NCBI GenBank assembly: GCA_021796055.1
Contig: JAJYOS010000154.1
Span: 1 to 10,104 of the forward strand
DNA from: Bacteroidota bacterium
GTDB taxonomy: Bacteria; Bacteroidota; Kryptoniia; Kryptoniales; JAKASW01
DNA: 10,104 nucleotides
Direction of reading: 5' to 3'
The stretch's first letter is position 1. The number at the start of each line of letters is the position of its first letter. The translations under genes were made by a program, and so were the position numbers. Under the pieces are notes generated by a model that had not been told where the DNA came from, did not search any database, and saw only the letters and a program-made list of their open reading frames with translations. Below, piece after piece: positions 1 through 7,551 of the stretch.

Positions 1-1
1 A

Positions 2-331
2 CTGATACTCGCGGACGCGTCGTCGGCCGTTTTCGGGAAGAGATTCGGCAGGCACAGGATATTCGCCGACAAATCGATCCCCAAAAGCTATGAAGGAAGT
101 CTCGCGTTCGTGATAGCCGGTATAGTAGCGGTGGCGCTCACGCCGAAGGCAGATTACTTGCTCACTGAATATCTGATAGGTGGCGCGGCGGCGGTCGTCG
201 CCGCGGCGGCGGAGGCGTTGTCATACAAGATCGTGGACGACAATATCGCCGTCCCTATAGCGTTCGGGCTAAGCATGTGGGCGCTCTACGTCGTGTTCCT
301 GCCACATATCAACCTCTACTTCCTCGGCTGA
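2..331 (+). CDS. CTP-dependent lipid kinase (diacylglycerol/polyprenol/phytol kinase family), C-terminal fragment
   Basis: The gene enters from the left edge; 109 codons remain before the TGA at 329-331. The family (dolichol kinase SEC59, yeast DGK1, phytol kinase VTE5, related to phosphatidate cytidylyltransferase) uses CTP to phosphorylate a membrane lipid alcohol. The fragment opens with an Asp-Ala stretch, then GKRFGRHRIF and, eleven residues on, KSYEGSLAF, matching the family pattern G(K)xxGkhxi...KSxEGSxA. Further on, AEALSYKIVDDNIAVPI matches the conserved Glu-Ala...DDNxxVP segment near the C-terminus. Three hydrophobic segments follow the KSYEGS motif, as expected for an integral membrane enzyme. 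The middle one is a run of Ala and Val encoded by GCG/GCC-rich DNA. The lipid substrate cannot be told from this part, and the N-terminal half and start lie outside the window. It is convergent with the glycosylase gene and overlaps its end by 16 bases. Confidence 0.8.
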   Translation: MILADASSAVFGKRFGRHRIFADKSIPKSYEGSLAFVIAGIVAVALTPKADYLLTEYLIGGAAAVVAAAAEALSYKIVDDNIAVPIAFGLSMWALYVVFLPHINLYFLG

Positions 332-996
332 CGCCTGCTGACGAACCCATTTCCTCGCAGGTAGTATCTCCACTCTGATTCCGTCCCGACCCTTATCCCG
401 ATCCTCGTGGATGATATTACGTCGGCATGCCCTACCACGAACCCGTCATCCGCGATGAAGAGACTTTTCCCGTCGAGTTTAAGTCCATTGCACGAACGGT
501 CGATTCCCATTGCCTGACAAAGCTTCGCGGGACCGTTAGTCAGCTCCGTCATGGCATCCTTTTCCCTGCGCTTTTTCATCTCCTCAATCCCTGATAGAGG
601 TTCTAGCGCGCGGACAAGAAGCGCCGCCGGGAAGCCTTCTCTTTCAGTGACGATGTTGAAACAGAAATGCATGCCGTAAGTGAAGTAGACGTACGCCATC
701 CCACCGGCTTCGAACATGACTCTGTTTCTTTCCGTCATCCCGTTCGCGGCATGGCTGGCCGGATCGCTACCGACATAAGCTTCGACTTCGACTATCCTCC
801 CCGCCAGATACTTGCTACCGATTTTTCGCACCAGGATTTTGCCGAGTACCTTCGGAACCAGCGCGAAAGTATCATGCCGGTAGAAGTCTAGAGGGAGCGG
901 CTCGTATTCATTGATAGTTGGATGGCCGATCACCGCTTTTTGAGAAGGCCGATGAGACATCAATTTAATTTTGGAATTAGAAATCGGATCAGGCAT
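316..996 (-). CDS. mpg: 3-methyladenine (alkyladenine) DNA glycosylase, Mpg/AAG family
   Basis: Monofunctional base-excision repair glycosylase that removes alkylated and deaminated purines such as 3-methyladenine. Family motifs run the whole length: LPLDFYRHDT at 34-43 and VEVEAYVG at 69-76. Aligned to human AAG, E72 matches catalytic Glu125, Y74 and H82 match the base-stacking Tyr127 and His136, and N154 in LTNGPAKLCQAMGID matches Asn169. NRVMF, YVYFTYGMHFCFNI and LLVRALEP are also present, and the protein ends in the usual FVSR-type tail. At 226 aa it is full length. The chosen ATG (994-996) overlaps the ruvB stop in ATGCCTGA, which suggests translational coupling. An alternative ATG at 958-960 would remove 12 poorly conserved residues; neither start has a clear SD. 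The identity is secure, the start less so. Confidence 0.95.
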   Translation of the reverse strand: MPDPISNSKIKLMSHRPSQKAVIGHPTINEYEPLPLDFYRHDTFALVPKVLGKILVRKIGSKYLAGRIVEVEAYVGSDPASHAANGMTERNRVMFEAGGMAYVYFTYGMHFCFNIVTEREGFPAALLVRALEPLSGIEEMKKRREKDAMTELTNGPAKLCQAMGIDRSCNGLKLDGKSLFIADDGFVVGHADVISSTRIGIRVGTESEWRYYLRGNGFVSRRQPRK

Positions 997-2080
997 CCGG
1001 CTTTTTCGCCGGGTCGTCTGCGTACAACTCCTCCTGTCGGGTGGGAACGTTTCGCTTTTGTTTCCCGAGGAATTCGTAGGCTTTTTCAGTGGCTTCTCGC
1101 CCCCTCATCGTTCTCCGCAAGTAACCCTTCTGAAGAAGGAACGGTTCATAGACCTCTTCAATTGTACCCGCATCTTCGCTTACCACAGCGGCAATCGAGT
1201 TTACGCCGACGGGTCCGCCCTTGTAATAATCGACTATTGTGGCGAGTATTTTCCGGTCCATCTCATCGAGACCGGTTTTGTCTACTTCGAGCTGGTCCAA
1301 CGCGTGCTTCGCAATTTCAATGTCGATGGAGCTCTTGGCATTCACGTCGGCGTAGTCCCTGGTACGCCGGAGGAGCCTGTTCGCTATGCGAGGCGTGCCC
1401 CTGCTTCTCATCGCTATCTCGATGGCAGCATCGCCGTCGATACGCGCTTTCAGCAGGGATGCGGATCTCTTAACGATTTTCTCGAGGTATTCTTCGTCGT
1501 AATATTCCAGCCTTTCAATAATCCCAAATCGAGACCTGAAAGGATTGCTAAGAAGACCGGCCCGCGTGGTAGCCGCGACAAGCGTGAACGGGCTCACGTT
1601 CAATTGGACATTCCTCGCGCCGGGACCGCGATCAACAACGATGGAAAGCTTGTAGTCTTCCATTGCGCCATACAGCATCTCTTCCACCGACGCAGGCATT
1701 CTGTGCACCTCATCTATGAACACAACCACCTTACCTGTGATGGAGGTGAGTATGCCTGCCAAATCGCCGGCCTTCTCTAGCGATGGCCCGGTTGTGGAGA
1801 TTATTTCGCATTCGAGCTCATTCGCGATTATGTTGGCAAGCGTAGTCTTGCCAAGTCCTGGCGGGCCCATGAGTAGCACATGGTCCAGCGGTTCTCGCCG
1901 TTTCCTAGCAGCCTTGATAAAGACGTCGAGCTTGTCAACGATCTTTTTCTGTCCGACAAATTCGTTGAGGAATCTCGGGCGAAGTGCCCTGTCGAAGTTG
2001 ACGTCGTCGCCGACCTGCTCCGGAGAAACGCCGCGATCAGGTTTGGAAACTCTTTGATTTTTCTCTTTTGATTTGCTCAT
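989..2080 (-). CDS. ruvB: Holliday junction branch migration ATPase RuvB
   Basis: AAA+ motor of the RuvABC complex; hexamers pump DNA through RuvA-bound Holliday junctions during recombination and repair. The 363-aa product has the family hallmark ALRPRFLNEFVGQ at 32-44 and PLDHVLLMGPPGLGKTT at 64-80 (Walker A, K78/T79). Walker B is FIDEVH at 121-126, the sensor-1 region AATTRAG at 169-175, the RSRFG segment at 182-186 carries the arginine finger, and sensor 2 is RGTPRIANRLL at 227-237. The winged-helix domain follows, with GGPVGVNSIA at 288-297 and YEPFLLQKGYL at 311-321. The N-terminal 30 residues and the charged last 20 are variable tails. No ruvA or ruvC adjoins; mpg follows with an 8-base overlap. 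The ATG at 2078-2080 has no SD upstream; a weak promoter-like sequence ends six bases before it. Confidence 0.97.
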   Translation of the reverse strand: MSKSKEKNQRVSKPDRGVSPEQVGDDVNFDRALRPRFLNEFVGQKKIVDKLDVFIKAARKRREPLDHVLLMGPPGLGKTTLANIIANELECEIISTTGPSLEKAGDLAGILTSITGKVVVFIDEVHRMPASVEEMLYGAMEDYKLSIVVDRGPGARNVQLNVSPFTLVAATTRAGLLSNPFRSRFGIIERLEYYDEEYLEKIVKRSASLLKARIDGDAAIEIAMRSRGTPRIANRLLRRTRDYADVNAKSSIDIEIAKHALDQLEVDKTGLDEMDRKILATIVDYYKGGPVGVNSIAAVVSEDAGTIEEVYEPFLLQKGYLRRTMRGREATEKAYEFLGKQKRNVPTRQEELYADDPAKKPDA

Positions 2081-2086
2081 GATGTC

Positions 2087-2115
2087 AATTTAAACCCACG
2101 TGAAGTGAAAGGCAA
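2087..2115 (-). promoter_or_regulatory. Possible ruvB promoter, giving a leaderless transcript
   Basis: Reading the minus strand, a -35-like TTGCCT (2110-2115) and a -10-like TAAATT (2087-2092) are separated by 17 bases. Only six bases (2081-2086) lie between the -10 and the ruvB ATG, so a transcript would start at or next to the start codon. That fits the missing SD. The matches are only four of six in each box, so this is a weak call. The 81-base gap that holds it (2081-2161) shows no convincing terminator for the cyclase gene upstream. Confidence 0.25.
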
Positions 2116-2161
2116 TTTGACCACGGATGCTAAACTTATCAAGATCGTTTAAGGTTGTCCG

Positions 2162-4363
2162 TTATTTTGTCTGCATTATGAAAACGCCGTTCCATTCATC
2201 AGGGGGAGGTTCTATCTCGTAAAGCATGCACCTCTCGAGATACATCTCCGAAGGATAGTCCGCCGAATCCATCGAGAGGACTTTCTCGAACAGGCTCTTT
2301 GCCGCCTTCCAATGACGGCCACGATACGCCGCCAACCCCGCGCAATAAATCTCGACGAGCTTCTTCTTCTCTTCGGTTACATTGTCAATCCTGTCCGATA
2401 TCAGCTCGTATATCTTCACCGGCCTGGTCTTCCCTTTCACGATTATCAAATCGAGTTCGCGGACAAACACCCTATCTTTCACCAGCTCGTAAGCATACTC
2501 GCTCAACATCAACCTGGTACGATACATTTTGTTCGCCGACTCAAGACGAGAAGCAAGGTTAACGTTGTCGCCTATGACCGTGTAATCGAACCTATCCCTG
2601 CCGCCAACATTTCCAACCACCATCTCGCCCGAGTTTATTCCGATCCTGAAGTTCAGAAGCGGCTTCCCTTCGCTTTTCCATTTTTCGTGGAGAGTGTCCA
2701 GCCGCCTTGTCATCTCGATCGCCGTCTGACACGCGCGGTAAGCATGGTCTTTGACATCCAGAGGCGCCCCCCAGAAAGCGATTATCGCGTCGCCGATGTA
2801 CTTGTCCAGGGTCCCGGAGTTCTGGAAGACAACTTCCGTCATCGACGAAAGGTAATCGTTCAAGTGAGCGACTAGATCATCAGGCGACAGTTTTTCACTT
2901 ACCGAGGTGAAGCTGGCAATATCGGAAAAAAGGACTGTAAGCTCTTTGCGTTCTCCGCCGAGCCTCACGAGAGCCGGGTTACCTACTAATTGGTTCACGA
3001 CAGAAGGATCGACATACCTGCTGAAGAGTGACTTGATTGCCGCCTTGGCCCTGCGTTCGGACACAAATTGATAGACGACAACGGAGACATAGCTGAACGA
3101 GTAGGCGAGGATAGGATATATGATCTTAAGGATTATCCTGTCTTTTATGAAGAGCGCAAACGCGGCTTCAAGAGATGCAGCCACAACTCCCGCAGTTACA
3201 AGAAGCGGAATAAAGATTACCAGGAACATCCTCGAATGTTTGGCAGACTTGAAAAGGAACGAAGTCATGGCTATCAGGAAGGCTCCGACAAACATTTCAA
3301 GGAAATCCACCCATGCGGCGGAGTTGTAATAGAAATCTCCGTCTAAAAGGGTCTGAATGGCGGCGGCGTGTATCTCAACCCCGTAGGCCATGTTGCTCTG
3401 CTCTTCTGATTTGTTCTTTAGGAAAGGTATCGGCTTCAGATCACCCGATTCCGGATATTCCGCGCCGATGAGCACGATCTTATTCTTAAAAACTCCGCTG
3501 CTCTTCAATGGGTAGTAGGCGTTTATTTGAAGTCCGAAGTCCTTCTCGTCGCGAGTCTGGAATGAGGAGTCGTCGAGTACCTGCCAGAGGTCATAGGTCG
3601 GAAAGCTTCCTGCCGGACCGGGATAGTTGATCAGCATCGAAGAACGGCTGTACTTCGGTATTCTCATTCCTCCCAATCTGAAGTACCCCGGACCGTCCGA
3701 AGCCACCTTATTCCCAAGTCCCCAATACCTTGATACGGCCTCAAATCCGAATGAAGGGACCGGCGTGTAAGTATCTGCTCCCGTGCGGAAATCGACATAC
3801 GGCATATATCTACGATAAACGCCGTCCGGATCGTTCGGCAGCAACACGGTACCCATCGAGCTGTCATTTCTTAAGAATATGTTGTGGAAATAGTCGCGGC
3901 TCTTGAGCACCGTGACCCTTCCCGAAACTGAGATAGTATTTCTAACGGCAAGAACGGTTGACGGGTATTTTTTCAAGACGGCGGCAAGAGCGCTGTCGTC
4001 ACCTTTTATCGGAGAGCGGCCGTCGAACACGACGTCGACACACACAACCTTCGCTCCGGCGGCGTAAAGGTTCTTTATCGCCATCGCATAATAACTCCGC
4101 GGGAAAACTATTTCGTCTGGTAGGGCCTGGAACGATTGATCGTCCAGCGCTACAATCACCACTTTGGAAGTGTCATGGATGTTGACAGGCCCTCTCGCCT
4201 CGAATCGCTGGTCCAACGTCCTTAGCTGGGCAGTCTTCAGAAAGGGTACATCGAATGGAATATCACGGGACAGCATGAAAGCGACGCCCGAAGAGAGCAC
4301 GGCTATCAAGAGCGGCAGCAGTAGCTTTCGCGTTCTCGAAATTGTGCCGCCGACTGTTTTCAT
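2162..4363 (-). CDS. CHASE2-domain class III adenylate cyclase, inner membrane
   Basis: Predicted membrane receptor that makes cAMP. Order over 733 aa: transmembrane segment 14-32, periplasmic CHASE2 sensor about 38-345 (VVIVALDDQSF at 68-78; KIVLIGAEY at 295-303), three transmembrane segments at about 352-371, 378-400 and 410-434, then a cytoplasmic cyclase domain about 470-655. Aligned to mammalian cyclases, D481 (LFSDIASFT) and D525 (KYIGDA) are the metal ligands, K521 the purine-contacting Lys, and N602 and R606 (VNLASR) the transition-state residues. T595 stands where Asp is usual, so with K521 it is class IIIb. All catalytic residues are on one chain, so a homodimer is expected. The tail 663-733 is a TPR-like helical region ending in EPPPDEW, common in CHASE2 cyclases. 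The ATG lies 25 bases after the barrel gene and has no SD; the ligand is unknown. Confidence 0.93.
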   Translation of the reverse strand: MKTVGGTISRTRKLLLPLLIAVLSSGVAFMLSRDIPFDVPFLKTAQLRTLDQRFEARGPVNIHDTSKVVIVALDDQSFQALPDEIVFPRSYYAMAIKNLYAAGAKVVCVDVVFDGRSPIKGDDSALAAVLKKYPSTVLAVRNTISVSGRVTVLKSRDYFHNIFLRNDSSMGTVLLPNDPDGVYRRYMPYVDFRTGADTYTPVPSFGFEAVSRYWGLGNKVASDGPGYFRLGGMRIPKYSRSSMLINYPGPAGSFPTYDLWQVLDDSSFQTRDEKDFGLQINAYYPLKSSGVFKNKIVLIGAEYPESGDLKPIPFLKNKSEEQSNMAYGVEIHAAAIQTLLDGDFYYNSAAWVDFLEMFVGAFLIAMTSFLFKSAKHSRMFLVIFIPLLVTAGVVAASLEAAFALFIKDRIILKIIYPILAYSFSYVSVVVYQFVSERRAKAAIKSLFSRYVDPSVVNQLVGNPALVRLGGERKELTVLFSDIASFTSVSEKLSPDDLVAHLNDYLSSMTEVVFQNSGTLDKYIGDAIIAFWGAPLDVKDHAYRACQTAIEMTRRLDTLHEKWKSEGKPLLNFRIGINSGEMVVGNVGGRDRFDYTVIGDNVNLASRLESANKMYRTRLMLSEYAYELVKDRVFVRELDLIIVKGKTRPVKIYELISDRIDNVTEEKKKLVEIYCAGLAAYRGRHWKAAKSLFEKVLSMDSADYPSEMYLERCMLYEIEPPPDEWNGVFIMQTK

Positions 4364-4388
4364 TGGTGAAATGTAATACCCGAGCCCA

Positions 4389-6812
4389 TCAAAAATCCAC
4401 GGCGTACACGAGAGAACCTATAAGATCGTCCGAGCCTGTGGCGGCAAAATAACTCACGTTGAGATTGATTGACTGTGCCTGTGCCACGAGGTAACTAGCC
4501 GTGAAGCCGTAACCGTTCCTCGTAAACGCGCCAAACGTGGGTGTGTAATTGGCGCCGACATTCAATCTATCTTTGAAAAATCCGTATGAAGCGCCGAGCG
4601 TGATGAATGTGTAATTGAAAGTCTGTATCTGCTCGTAAAGCACCAAAGCCGTGGTGTCTTTCATGGCGGTGCGGTTGCCGTTCAAGTTGAAACCGATTGT
4701 CGTCCTCAGAGGCACGCTGCCGAAACTGGAATTCAACATGAACGACACATTGGAGTTGACCATGTTTATTCCGAGAAGGACCTTGTCTTTCCGCTTGCTT
4801 ATACCAAAGCTCACGGCGAGATTCTGCTGACCCAGGTATTTGAACGAATAGTTCGACTCGATATAGTACCTGTATGTCAGGTTATCGATCGCGTAAGCGG
4901 AATCGGGAGAAAGCGAATTTATATTGTAATAGGATGAGTAACCTAAAGTCAAACCCGGCAGCGACGCTATCGGGAAATACGAAACCGCCACGTTCGAGTT
5001 AACGAAATTCGTCGTGGCAACTTTCTGATGCTGCAGGTTATCGAAAAGGTTCTCATATGAAATGGAGAGAAGCACCTGGTTGCTGAACAGGCGCGGCCGC
5101 AGAAAGAAATCGAGTCCCCGAATATCGGTTCTTATGAATGGCTGCCCGAAAGAAGCGTAATCGGGTCCCCGGTAGACATATCCGACCTTCGCGAATGTGT
5201 TGAAGTAATTGAGGCTGAGGCCCACGTCCCAGGCGAGAGACGAAAGCTTGGTCGGGTCGAGCGGCACTAGGTACTCGTTTATCGTGATGAGCTGGGACAA
5301 AGTCGTTAGCGGAACGATGTTGTTGATCTGCGTGCCGGTATTAGACTGAGATACTGAATCTATGAACGCCGCGGACCTGCTGCCGACCGCTGTGTTCTGA
5401 TTAAGCATGCTCATCGCCCCCTCGGCCAGGAAGTTTATTCTCCTGTTGTCGAAATTCATAGAGAAATCGCTTCCGAGGACAACATTCTGGTTAGGATCAC
5501 TCCCAAAGTTTACAGAGCTAAGGACATCCGACGATTTGAGAAAAGTGAAACCGACACTCGCATGGCTTCCGAAGTTGAAAGAGGGGCGGACGGCGAGAAG
5601 ATTTCTTGAATATGTGCCGTAGTTCACGCCGATGAAAGTAGAATCATCCAGCCTGATGTAGTTCGCGCCCGTAAGCTGAAGCCCTGAGCCCGGAGCCACG
5701 ACGACGGTGTCAAGATATTGTCCGTTGATGCCTCTGACGGTCTGACCGTAGGCCGCTTGCAGGTTGAAAAATCCGAGAGACAACATCCCGGATACCCCGC
5801 GGACTCGGAGTCCGTTCATGATGAGCGGACTGAACGCAGGATAACTGTCTCCCAATCTCAGGCTGAGCCATGAAGTGGAAGCGTAAATGCCAAACCTATC
5901 CTGCGGCTGCCGGTAGGACTTCTCCTCGGAGGTGACGTGCACATTTGCGCCCATGTTCATGCCGAGCGCCGTGCCGTTAAGATTCAGATCTCCCCTGTTG
6001 TACCACGTCGAGACTCCGCTGATCGTCTCGTTCCTCAGTTCGATCTTCCCTGACCCCTGGTAAGAGAAGCCGGAGCCTTGCTTTTCGCCCGGCGCGATGA
6101 TATAGAAACTCCATTCCAGACTCGCGGCCCGCGAGCCGCTTGAATCGTACAGCACGACTTTGGCTGTGTGAATCCCACCGGTGATCGGCATTGGGAACTT
6201 TGACGGCGAATAGACGATAACCTGTCCGCTCACAACAGCGTCTCCGGTAACATCCAAACCATCAAAGTAGAGTCGCGTTTTTTTCCTGTCGACGGACTTA
6301 GGCGCGAAGAGCATGGAGGCCGCTATCATTAGATTGTCGACGGTCAATCGCTGGTCTCGATCAGGACTTATTATCAGGATATCCTTCTCGGATTCGGACC
6401 TACCGACGCTTATGCGAACTGGATTTTCCGTGGGGCTCTCGCTAGGATAAGTCTCTGTAGTTCCATCCCTCATTATTAGCCTGACATAGACTTCGATATA
6501 CGGACTGACGACATACGACGAAGGCACTGTCCCAGAAAGAGTCATCGAGGATTCCTGGAAACTCATTTCGGTTTGCTGAAAGTCGGTGGACAGGTCGTTC
6601 CGGTAGAAAAGAAGCGCCTGAGAGATGTTCGTCAGGCTCTTAACTTCCGCCTTGACTACAACAGGGCTGTTCTCCACCGCTCCGGATGTAGCTGTAAGGT
6701 TCATCACGAGCCCCTGCTGCGCGAAGGCAGTTCGCCCGAGGAATAGAAAGGATAGCCACAACAGCGTGAGCGCAGTTCTGCCCCCCGCAATAATCTTGTT
6801 AGATTTGCTCAC
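4389..6812 (-). CDS. Outer-membrane beta-barrel protein with N-terminal Ig-like modules, uncharacterised
   Basis: No named family is recognised. From the chosen start it has 807 aa. Residues 1-31 are a clear signal peptide: basic N-end, hydrophobic core ALTLLWLSFLFLG, cleavage after AFA. Two beta-sandwich modules follow, about 35-145 and 146-245. The second has the bacterial Ig-like pattern with LYFDGLDVT, then GGIHTAKVVLYDSSGS and a closing W-x-F strand. From about 250 to the end the chain alternates short amphipathic strands with Gly/Asn/Ser-rich turns, as in a large outer-membrane barrel. It ends in YAVDF, and a terminal Phe is the usual BAM signal. It could be a transport channel, an anchor or a surface scaffold; there is no TonB plug. 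I chose GTG at 6810-6812 because GGAGG lies four bases upstream; an earlier GTG (6828-6830) would add six residues without an SD. Confidence 0.8.
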   Translation of the reverse strand: MSKSNKIIAGGRTALTLLWLSFLFLGRTAFAQQGLVMNLTATSGAVENSPVVVKAEVKSLTNISQALLFYRNDLSTDFQQTEMSFQESSMTLSGTVPSSYVVSPYIEVYVRLIMRDGTTETYPSESPTENPVRISVGRSESEKDILIISPDRDQRLTVDNLMIAASMLFAPKSVDRKKTRLYFDGLDVTGDAVVSGQVIVYSPSKFPMPITGGIHTAKVVLYDSSGSRAASLEWSFYIIAPGEKQGSGFSYQGSGKIELRNETISGVSTWYNRGDLNLNGTALGMNMGANVHVTSEEKSYRQPQDRFGIYASTSWLSLRLGDSYPAFSPLIMNGLRVRGVSGMLSLGFFNLQAAYGQTVRGINGQYLDTVVVAPGSGLQLTGANYIRLDDSTFIGVNYGTYSRNLLAVRPSFNFGSHASVGFTFLKSSDVLSSVNFGSDPNQNVVLGSDFSMNFDNRRINFLAEGAMSMLNQNTAVGSRSAAFIDSVSQSNTGTQINNIVPLTTLSQLITINEYLVPLDPTKLSSLAWDVGLSLNYFNTFAKVGYVYRGPDYASFGQPFIRTDIRGLDFFLRPRLFSNQVLLSISYENLFDNLQHQKVATTNFVNSNVAVSYFPIASLPGLTLGYSSYYNINSLSPDSAYAIDNLTYRYYIESNYSFKYLGQQNLAVSFGISKRKDKVLLGINMVNSNVSFMLNSSFGSVPLRTTIGFNLNGNRTAMKDTTALVLYEQIQTFNYTFITLGASYGFFKDRLNVGANYTPTFGAFTRNGYGFTASYLVAQAQSINLNVSYFAATGSDDLIGSLVYAVDF

Positions 6813-6816
6813 AATG

Positions 6817-6821
6817 CCTCC
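6817..6821 (-). promoter_or_regulatory. Ribosome binding site deciding the barrel-protein start
   Basis: GGAGG on the minus strand, four bases before a GTG (6810-6812). The spacing is slightly short but it is the only SD near the candidate starts. It favours this GTG over the in-frame GTG six codons upstream, and the signal peptide then begins with a compact basic N-region. Confidence 0.55.
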
Positions 6822-6856
6822 GACCAACACTGCTCTGTAGTTTGAACCGTGACCGC

Positions 6857-7540
6857 TTATTGCTGAGTATTGATTATGATCTCACGCATTTGTCCGTTGC
6901 TGTCACGGTATTGGATCTTTAGTTCATGTTTCCTGCCGAACTGGTCGTTCAATTGCGCCAGCCTCTCCAGATCGGCTTGAGTTGACTTATGAATTGAGAT
7001 ACTGCCGTTTGACGAGGAGACCCCGGTCTCACCGGCGCCGACGTTTACCGAATCGTGCGAGAAGTTGTTCACGAACCTGACGAGCCCCTCAACAATCGTA
7101 AGGAAATCGGAATTATTAAGCCCGACCACCAGGATGCCCTGTGTGCCCCGAATCGACGCGACACTCGTAGGCGTGGTGAACTCAAAAGGCTTGTCCTTCC
7201 TTTTGGCCATAGAGAATCCGACGTCGCCGTTGTTGACGTACATGTTCGACGGATTGTCCAAGCCATTCACTTGCACTTCTGATTCGGGCCCGAGGCGAAG
7301 GGTGCTGGAATCGTTGAATTTAATCAGAGCGAAAGATTTGGGAAGTGTCCTGACGTAGTCACCTCCGTAAATTAGCTCTCCCTTCTTGGCGTTTTTCCAC
7401 ACCTTTGAAGTAGGACTCTTCTCAACTTTGTTTTTGATAATCCAGAAGAGTGCTACGTTGCTCGTCGCCGCTTCTTTAAACGCAAGGGTCGCGGCAAACA
7501 CGAACAGCGCGAAAATTATCACAGCGTTCCTCTTTTTCAT
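6857..7540 (-). CDS. Stand-alone FecR-domain periplasmic protein
   Basis: The 227-aa product has a hydrophobic N-terminal segment at about 7-21 (signal peptide or anchor) and then one FecR domain. Family features are GELIYGGDYVRT at 54-65, FALIKFNDSSTLRLGPES at 70-87, a Gly-Asp turn (NNGDVGF) at 103-109, and FEFTTPTSVASIRGTQGIL at 119-137, the f-x-V-x-T-P...vRGT signature. The C-terminal 50 residues are charged and likely helical. Classical FecR proteins carry a cytoplasmic anti-sigma region before the membrane segment; here only about six residues precede it and no sigma factor gene is near. This is therefore the stand-alone periplasmic type, probably binding a cell-wall, surface or protein ligand (inferred). 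The ATG at 7538-7540 has GGGAGG five bases upstream. It starts 10 bases after the preceding stop and ends 44 bases before the barrel gene. Confidence 0.88.
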   Translation of the reverse strand: MKKRNAVIIFALFVFAATLAFKEAATSNVALFWIIKNKVEKSPTSKVWKNAKKGELIYGGDYVRTLPKSFALIKFNDSSTLRLGPESEVQVNGLDNPSNMYVNNGDVGFSMAKRKDKPFEFTTPTSVASIRGTQGILVVGLNNSDFLTIVEGLVRFVNNFSHDSVNVGAGETGVSSSNGSISIHKSTQADLERLAQLNDQFGRKHELKIQYRDSNGQMREIIINTQQ

Positions 7541-7545
7541 TGCCG

Positions 7546-7551
7546 CCTCCC
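7546..7551 (-). promoter_or_regulatory. Ribosome binding site of the FecR gene, overlapping the upstream stop codon
   Basis: GGGAGG on the minus strand, five bases before the ATG at 7538-7540. Its first G is the last base of the TAG (7551-7553) that ends the preceding gene, an arrangement that favours translational coupling. It also rules against an in-frame TTG seven codons further upstream. Confidence 0.8.

Noticed and set aside
182..217. GCG/GCC-rich near-repeat with palindromic parts
   Set aside because: It encodes the Ala/Val membrane segment of the lipid kinase and is explained by GC-rich alanine and glycine codons.
971..1780. Long plus-strand open frame (269 codons), with another at 922-1473, opposite ruvB and mpg
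   Set aside because: They lie opposite secure ruvB and mpg coding sequence, the products are rich in Arg, Ser and His with no recognisable domain, and no ribosome binding site was noted for them; they are shadows.
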